DNA from: Hyperoodon ampullatus
Lineage: Eukaryota > Chordata > Mammalia > Artiodactyla > Ziphiidae
Direction of reading: 5' to 3'
Assembly: GCA_949752795.1 (NCBI GenBank)
Contig: OX457058.1
Location: 169,758,223-169,822,222, forward strand
DNA length: 64,000 bases
Part shown: positions 58,295 to 64,000 of the stretch, piece after piece
Position numbering within the stretch: the stretch's first letter is position 1
Layout: every line of letters starts with the position of its first letter
Made by a program: the position numbers and the translations under genes
The notes under the pieces: generated by a model
What the model was told of the DNA's origin: nothing
Database searches by the model: none
What the model saw: only the letters and a program-made list of their open reading frames with translations

Positions 58295-58519
58295 GTAACA
58301 GCTGCCTGAAGCCCGGCCCATCCCCCTTGGCCCAGAGAACTGGGATGTAGGGACCCCCTTCCCTCTGCACCCCCAGAGAAGGCCTGGAGCAGGGGTGGGC
58401 TCCTGAGAGGGTCTGAGTGGGGCGGTCACTCCAGAGCCTTGCTCTGTACCCCTTTCCCTGCCTTTCTGCTGGGTTTCTCCTGAGGAAGACTCAGCTTATA
58501 CTTAAAAGGTGTTCTTCGT

Positions 58520-58690
58520 GGTAGAAAACTCAGGAGTTCTAGATTCAGACAGGCTGGGGTTCAAATTCCAACTCAGCCACTGACTAGCTGCATGACCCTG
58601 GGCACGTTTAGACCCTCTCTGAGCCTCAGTTTCCTCATCTGTGACGTGGGGGCAATTCAGCCTAGTTGGTAGGCTGTTGTGAGACACTGA
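58520..58690 (+). repeat. MIR
   Basis: GGGGTTCAAATTCCAACTCA and GCCTCAGTTTCCTCATCTGT. Confidence 0.82.
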
Positions 58691-59249
58691 ACACAAACTG
58701 CCTCAGAGTTAAGTGCCCCAGGAGGTCATCTCTCTCATAGTTGGTTAATCTTCTAATAAATTGAACTTTCACCCCAAGGGATGGGCATTCCATCCGGAAG
58801 AAACTGCCCTGGCAAAGGCATGGCATGATGAATTTTTGTGCTGCAGCTGGGGCCTGGGGGCACGGAGAAGACAGAGGACGGAGATATGGAGAGGAAGGGA
58901 ACAGGGAAAGGGAGGCTGATGGGTGGGCTGATTCTTGCAAAGGACAGTGGCATGGCATTTGCAGCCAGTCTCTGCCCCCTAGTGGTAGCACTGAAAACCT
59001 ACACCATTTTGTACAGTTTTTTTCCTTCGTGGGCGGGGCACTGTGAGAAGCACTTAACAAGCTTTATCTCATTTAAACCTCACCCCGGAGGTAGGTGCTT
59101 CTATTCCTAGAGCTGAGACTAGAGGAGAGGAGTGAGGTGAGCATACAAGTAGAAGGTTGGATCCCAACCTTATTGAGAATTTTAATACTTTGTTCATCAT
59201 GGATTTTTTTTTTTTGCATTAACTTTGATTTTTAAAAAACACTGCATTT

Positions 59250-59379
59250 GGGAATTCCCTGGTGGTCCAGTGGTTAAGACTCTGCGCTTCCACTGCAGGG
59301 GCACGGGTTCGATTCCTGGTTGGGGAACTAAGATCCCGCAAGCTGTGCAGTACGGCCAAAAACAAAAACAAACAAAAAA
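59250..59379 (+). mobile_element. CHR-type SINE, short form, in a CCDC197 intron
   Basis: Head GGAATTCCCTGGTGGTCCAG, B box GGTTCGATTCC, then GTACGGCCAAAAACAAAAAC tail. Approximate target repeat around AAAACACTGCATT / AAAAATTGCATT. Confidence 0.9.
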
Positions 59380-59897
59380 TTGCATTAAAATATTATTTAT
59401 ATTAATTCTGAGTTAAATGTTGCACCCTAGTCCCAGGCATGCTATTTTTCTCATTTGCAAAGTAAGAAAGCTAGGCCTCAGAAAAGTGTGGACACATGTA
59501 TATCTTGTGTCCTCCAAACACATCTCCGCGGAGCCTGGCGTGGGAGTGCACCCAGCACATCCTGTGCCCCGCAGGCCTGGGCCGCAGAGGCTGTCACAGC
59601 CTTGCCCCCTGGTGTCCTCCCAGCTGTTGCTGCAGCCGGAAGGGCCCAGACAGGTGGTTCTGCTTACGGTGAGAAAAACGGGCTCCAGGAGCTGAGCTGG
59701 GATTCGAACCCTAGTCATCCTAGACGTCCATTTCCTGCATCTCCTGGTGCCTTAAAGGGCCCTGACCACCCAGAACTTTCCCCTCCTCCACCCCCATCAT
59801 CGCTCAGACTCCCGAGCCGTGAGCTCCTCGGGACCAGGCCCAGGGCGGGTGCCCCGGGAGGTCAGCTGCACCGAATTGACCAGCCACCCTACCACAG

Positions 59898-60008
59898 AGC
59901 CTCAAGATCCGGCTGTGCCAGCTGCAGAAGAAGTGTCACCGCAAGCAGGAGCAGTGGCGGCAGCTGGAACATGGTGTCACCTACCAGAAAGACACAGGCA
60001 GCTGTGAT
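59898..60008 (+). pseudogene. CCDC197: CCDC197 exon 4
   Basis: The acceptor is CTACCACAG (AG at 59896-59897) and the donor GAT|GTGAGT (GT at 60009-60010); 111 nt, phase 0 at both ends. Encodes SLKIRLCQLQKKCHRKQEQW then RQLEHGVTYQKDTGSCD, a heptad-like coiled coil typical of the DUF4200 group. The exon itself is intact, with strong splice sites. Confidence 0.8.
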
Positions 60009-60086
60009 GTGAGTCCAGTCCACTGGCTGGGGTGGGGGGCGGGCAGCGCAGGGGCCGGGGGCTGCTGTCTCCTCGATAATGATCGG

Positions 60087-60129
60087 CCCCCAACACACAC
60101 ACACACGCACGCGCACACACACGCACACC
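60087..60129. repeat. CA/CG microsatellite after CCDC197 exon 4
   Basis: CAACACACACACACACGCAC continuing with CGCGCACACACACGC, in the intron about 80 bp after the exon 4 donor. Confidence 0.88.
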
Positions 60130-61069
60130 ACTTACCTCTCCTTGGTGACTGTTAGCTTTCAAAGGGCTTCTCTAGGATGAGCCAGATGTCATGTGACAGG
60201 TGGGAGAACTGAGGCCACAAATAGTTAAGGACCAGCTGGGATACCCCCGTACAGTCCCAGGGCCTAGCGTCTGCACTCCTAAATACTGGTTGATTCTTAC
60301 TCATATCTATTCACAGATGAGAAGAATGAAGCTTGGAAAGAGTAAGTCAAGGCTGAAGTCCAGGGCCAGGATTTCTGGGTTTAATCCCTTGAACTACTCT
60401 TTCCTGGCCTGGAGAATGTGGACTGGTTATTCTCCGGACCCCTGGGTCCTCCCCATAGCAGAGCCTGTGCCCTTCTGGCCTTGGGGGCTGCCTGGAGGAC
60501 ACGGGGGAGCAAGGCTGGGGCACAGGGCTGTGCCAGGCACACTCCACCTGGGCAGGGTGCAGTCAGCAAATGTGGGACCTTCTCAGGCTCTTGTGGGATC
60601 CTAGTTTGGAAGACATGAGGGTTGGGGTCTGTGGGCTGCTCACTTTCAACCAAGGAGCTTTGAGGGGGAACTGGACTGGCCACAGTGTATAGAGTCTGTT
60701 ATGGGTCTTCCTCTTGAAGGTGAGAAGTAAGGTTGCTGATCACAACCCTGAAGGCCTGAAGTCCACAACTCTGGAGCTTCCCAGAGTGAGGAGCCCTGGG
60801 TTCCCCCTTGTCCCCTCCTGGCCCCTCCCCTGGGTGTGGACCACAGATGTGCCCAGCCGGGAGGACCCTCTTGGAAGTTAGTCGGTCCGGTGTCCCTCTT
60901 TGCAGAGGCGGGTGCTCTGGCCCTGAGGTGGGGAGGGACTCGTCCAAGCCCCTTTGGTTGTGGAGCCCAGACCAGCAGGAGGAGGTGGCTCCTGGCTTCA
61001 GGACACTTCTCTGGCCTGCGTGAGCTGGGGGCAAGGGGTAGGGAATTCTGGGAGCGGCCGAGCCTGCAG

Positions 61070-61153
61070 AGCCGGCTGCTAAACTGCATGCAGATGGCCA
61101 TCAACAGCACGGCCCCGCAGTGCTGCGCCTCTGCCCACGGCAGAGATTCTTAG
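61070..61153 (+). pseudogene. CCDC197: Probable CCDC197 last coding exon
   Basis: In phase with exon 4 it reads SRLLNCMQMAINSTAPQCCA then SAHGRDS and TAG (61151-61153). The LLxxxxxAxxN core resembles the end of DUF4200-type domains (for example LLLGTIKMA..N in CCDC42, as I recall). The acceptor GAGCCTGCAG has a poor pyrimidine tract. An acceptor further upstream, near 61024, would also be in frame, so the left border is uncertain. Confidence 0.45.
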
Positions 61154-61689
61154 CGCCTCTGGGACACCGGGGGCGAGTCCCATGGCCAGTGCTGTCCAGC
61201 AGCAAGAGTCCACAGTGGGCGAGCCTGCGTCTTAGTTGAGAAGAACTCAGGAGAATTTCACAGGCAGTATCAGGGCCTCTCTGCTGCATGGCACAGCTCT
61301 TGAGGCAGCATTCACAGTGAAGGCTGCATAACTGGCATCCCCTGGGGCATAGATCCTTCCCATCACGATATGAATGAGCATTTAAGTAAGGGCACATTTG
61401 CCCTACAGTCCCAGTGTATTAATTTCATCTTCTTCCCAAGAAAAAGGAAGAAATTACCCAGTGATGTCAGGGCGTCCCAGAGAGCTCCCTCAGCAATCAC
61501 TCGGTCAAGTCTCAGAGTCATCCACATGCGCTCGGCATGGTACTAGGGAAAGAGAGGTGGAGGGAGATAAAGGTCACCTGGCCCTTAAGAAATGAGTGCC
61601 CCTCAGAGAGGGAGCCTGGGGGCAGTCAGGGTGGGCTTCTCGGAGGGAGCAGTGAGAAGAGGCAGGTAACCACATTCAGGAAGCCGCAC

Positions 61690-61850
61690 AAGGACCTGGG
61701 CTCTGAGCCATCCAGCTCTGCCACTGCTGGGCTGTGTCGCTTCAGACAAGTCACTTAACCTCTCTGAGCCTCAGTTTGCTCATTTGCCAATTGGCATTGA
61801 TACCACATCTTTGGCAGGGCCCTTGTGAAGACTAAAGGAGACGCAGGTCA
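61690..61850 (+). repeat. MIR
   Basis: TAACCTCTCTGAGCCTCAGT and CACTGCTGGGCTGTGTCGCT. Confidence 0.76.
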
Positions 61851-63482
61851 ACCTTGATGTTGCTTTGGTTCCTGGGAAGTGGTGTCCAGGGGCCAGAGTA
61901 CAGTCAAGTGAGAGAGATTTCTTTTTTCTCCGGGGAATTTATGTTGGACAAAATGGAGACTGTGAGATTCATCTCACTGCTCAGGGGACCCAGAGTGTGC
62001 TGGACAGCAGACAACCCCAAGGACCGGGGCCTCAGCAGGTACCCCAGACCATTCAGGAAACATTCAAAGAGTCAACATTCGATCCCTAGGACCCCCTTTC
62101 CTAGCACCCAGGCTTCAGAGTGCTCCAGCCTGTACTGACACAGCCCAGGGCCACCAGCCCTGCCAGCATCACGACCATCTCCTTAACTGCTTGGCCTCCT
62201 TTTTTCACCACCAGCGCTCCTGAGTGTGTGGGAGCCGGGGGAGGCGGGGATCAGTGAGAGGTGGGGCAGCTAGAGCCAGGTGGGGTTGAGGGGGCGCTGT
62301 TCCCTGCACTGGGGGATTGGCAGGGATTGAGGTGAGGCCTGCCTGGGACCGTGGGCGAGACAGAGGGAGGTTCCCGAGTCAGAGGCAGCAGCCAGGTGGG
62401 AAGTCCCAGGTTGGAGACCTGCACCCAGAAGCTGGGGATGCATTTCTCGCTGTCATTGGTGGGTCTGTCTGGGGCCAAGGAGCTTGGATGGATGCCCGAC
62501 TATTGGGAACGCTGCAGGCATAGGAACTCTCACAAAGGGCCACCCTGAGCCATAGGACGCGTGGGAGCTGGCCTGGCCCACAGCAGGCCGGGGGTACTCA
62601 GTTTGTAGGAGGACATCTCATCACTGCTTCCCAGAAGCTGGATACCAGTTTGGTGCCTTCTGCCCACCTGAGGGTCTCTGAGCTGCCTGGAATGAGTGCT
62701 CCTCTCAGGGGGACCGTGGGCAGGGCAAAGGCCCTCTCTGGGTGGGTTTTCCCACGTGTGAAATTGGGTGCGAGCATGTCTAAGGGAATTCCCTCTCCAG
62801 TCTGACGTTCTTAGGTCAAGGTTGGAAAGGCCTCTGCGTGCATGGCACTGGCTTGGTGTTATTGAGCCACGGAGGTGAAATCATCCTGGCAGCCACCGCA
62901 GCCCCGAAAAGGATTCACTTCTGCGGGTCTGCTGATGTTAACTGATTTAGGTTAACTTTGAAAGTTCGGAGCAACTGATTTGCAGCAAATGGTGGGGCAT
63001 CAGCAAATTACCTTTCACAGGGGAGTTTCAGAAAAGATGCTGCTATTCTTTCAACAAGCACCGAGGGTCTGCTGTTTTCCAGGTGCTGTTCGGAGAGGGG
63101 ACGGGAGGCTCGGAGGGAGGGGGTGGGAGGCTGGGTAGGACCTGGCCACTGAAATATTTAGGGGAGCTAAATATAAGAAAGAAGGTTATGTCGGGTCAGG
63201 TCTTAAGAGCAGTTTTTTTAAAAGGCCGGGGGGAGCTGCAGAGAAAGCATCATTTCGAGTTTCTGACTCTCAGGCCTTTGGGGCAAAGAGAGCATCCCAG
63301 GTAGGGCTTGAGTCAGATTTCAGAAGGGAGAGGTTGGGGGAGGGCTGAAGAAACTGAAGGAAACACAGGGTAGGGCTTCCAGTTTGGCTGGATTACAAAG
63401 AACCCGACGGGCAGTCTGGCTGGGGAGCCACCGTGGGGTCCCAAAGGCCAGGCTATGAGGTTTGGAGGCCATACCTGGGGGT

Positions 63483-63812
63483 GTCTTAGACCATTCTGGC
63501 TGCCATAGCAAAATACCATACACCAGGTGGCTTAAACAACAGACGTTTATTTCTCATAGTTCTGGAGACTGGAAGTCGAAGATGATGGCATTGGCAGGTT
63601 TGGTGTCTGGTGAGAGCCCACTTCCTGGTTCAGGGGGTGGAAGGGGTGATGGAGCTCCCGGAGTCCCTTTCATAAGGACACAAATCCCATTCATGAGGGC
63701 CCCACCCTCATGACCTAATCGCCTCCCAAAGGCCCCACCTCCTAACACCATCACATGGGGGTTAGGATTTCAACATAGGAATTTAGGGAGCAGGAACATT
63801 CAGTCCATTGCA
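63483..63812 (-). mobile_element. MaLR (MLT1/MST-type) solo LTR, reversed
   Basis: On the plus strand it reads AGGTGGCTTAAACAACAGAC, TTCTCATAGTTCTGGAGACT, ACCCTCATGACCTAATCGCC and ends near TTCAGTCCATTGCA, the reverse complement of a MaLR LTR. Part of the middle is missing. Confidence 0.88.
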
Positions 63813-64000
63813 GGGAGCATCTTGCATCCATACCTCACTGCTTACTTTCTCTCCACCCAACATCCACTTTCCAAAGAGATCTGAAGTATGTCATTAGTCT
63901 CCCTGTAATATGGGCACATATTAGGCCAACAATTCTTAGATTTGAACATTCCTCAGGAGGCCTTGTTACAACAGAGTGTGGGTGTATCCCCAGAGCTTCT

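Larger units (their letters stand above)
61154..64000. other. Region beyond CCDC197
   Basis: Holds a MIR at 61690-61850, unique GC-rich DNA from 61850 to 63480 and a reversed MaLR LTR at 63483-63812. No match to the first OTUB2 exon (the gene expected next by human synteny) was seen. Nothing recognisable in 63813-64000. Confidence 0.55.

Noticed and set aside
59455..60012. Open frame of 185 codons overlapping CCDC197 exon 4
   Set aside because: Reads the exon in a different frame and spans an intron; the exon's own frame gives the coiled coil.
61154..64000. First exon of OTUB2 expected by synteny
   Set aside because: No translation resembling the OTUB2 N-terminus seen.

Overview
This is a stretch of mammalian nuclear DNA, almost certainly from a cetacean (dolphin or whale). 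The evidence is nine tRNA-derived CHR-type SINEs, several with pure A tails and clean target-site duplications, in the subfamilies typical of cetaceans. They lie on an older background of MIR, L2, MaLR LTR, Tigger and hAT repeats shared with other placentals. There is no sign of bacterial or mobile-plasmid DNA.

Left part (1 to about 20.1 kb, minus strand): the 5' half of ASB2, the ankyrin-repeat and SOCS-box substrate receptor of a Cullin-5 ubiquitin ligase. Six coding exons have intact reading frames and canonical GT-AG junctions (20068-19863, 12619-12521, 9414-9248, 8399-8244, 6214-5969, 2950-2779). They give 348 codons plus 2 nt. The remaining ankyrin repeats and the SOCS box lie beyond the left edge. 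Two alternative N-termini are visible. The long muscle-type form uses the ubiquitin-interacting-motif exon at about 20 kb. The short haematopoietic-type form starts at 12681, inside a 5' extension of coding exon 2. The two differ by exactly 48 codons.

Middle (about 20.1-55.2 kb): roughly 35 kb between two divergent genes, with no coding sequence that I can support. It holds SINEs, L1 fragments, a Tigger element, MER5A, an LTR, a palindromic MITE, microsatellites and purine-rich tracts. Its most unusual object is an L1 3' tail at 29.6-30.0 kb that contains a 186-nt copy of unique sequence found 2.5 kb away at 27.1-27.3 kb.

Right part (55.2-61.2 kb, plus strand): the ortholog of CCDC197 (formerly LINC00521), a small coiled-coil protein that resembles the CFAP73/CCDC42 (DUF4200) family. 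All recognisable exons are present with good splice sites, but the reading frame must switch inside exon 2 and switch back at the end of exon 3. I read this as two indels and a probable pseudogene in this lineage. The gene order ASB2(-) then CCDC197(+) matches human 14q32.12, where OTUB2 follows. I saw no OTUB2 exon before the right edge. The last 2.5 kb hold a MIR and a reversed MaLR LTR.
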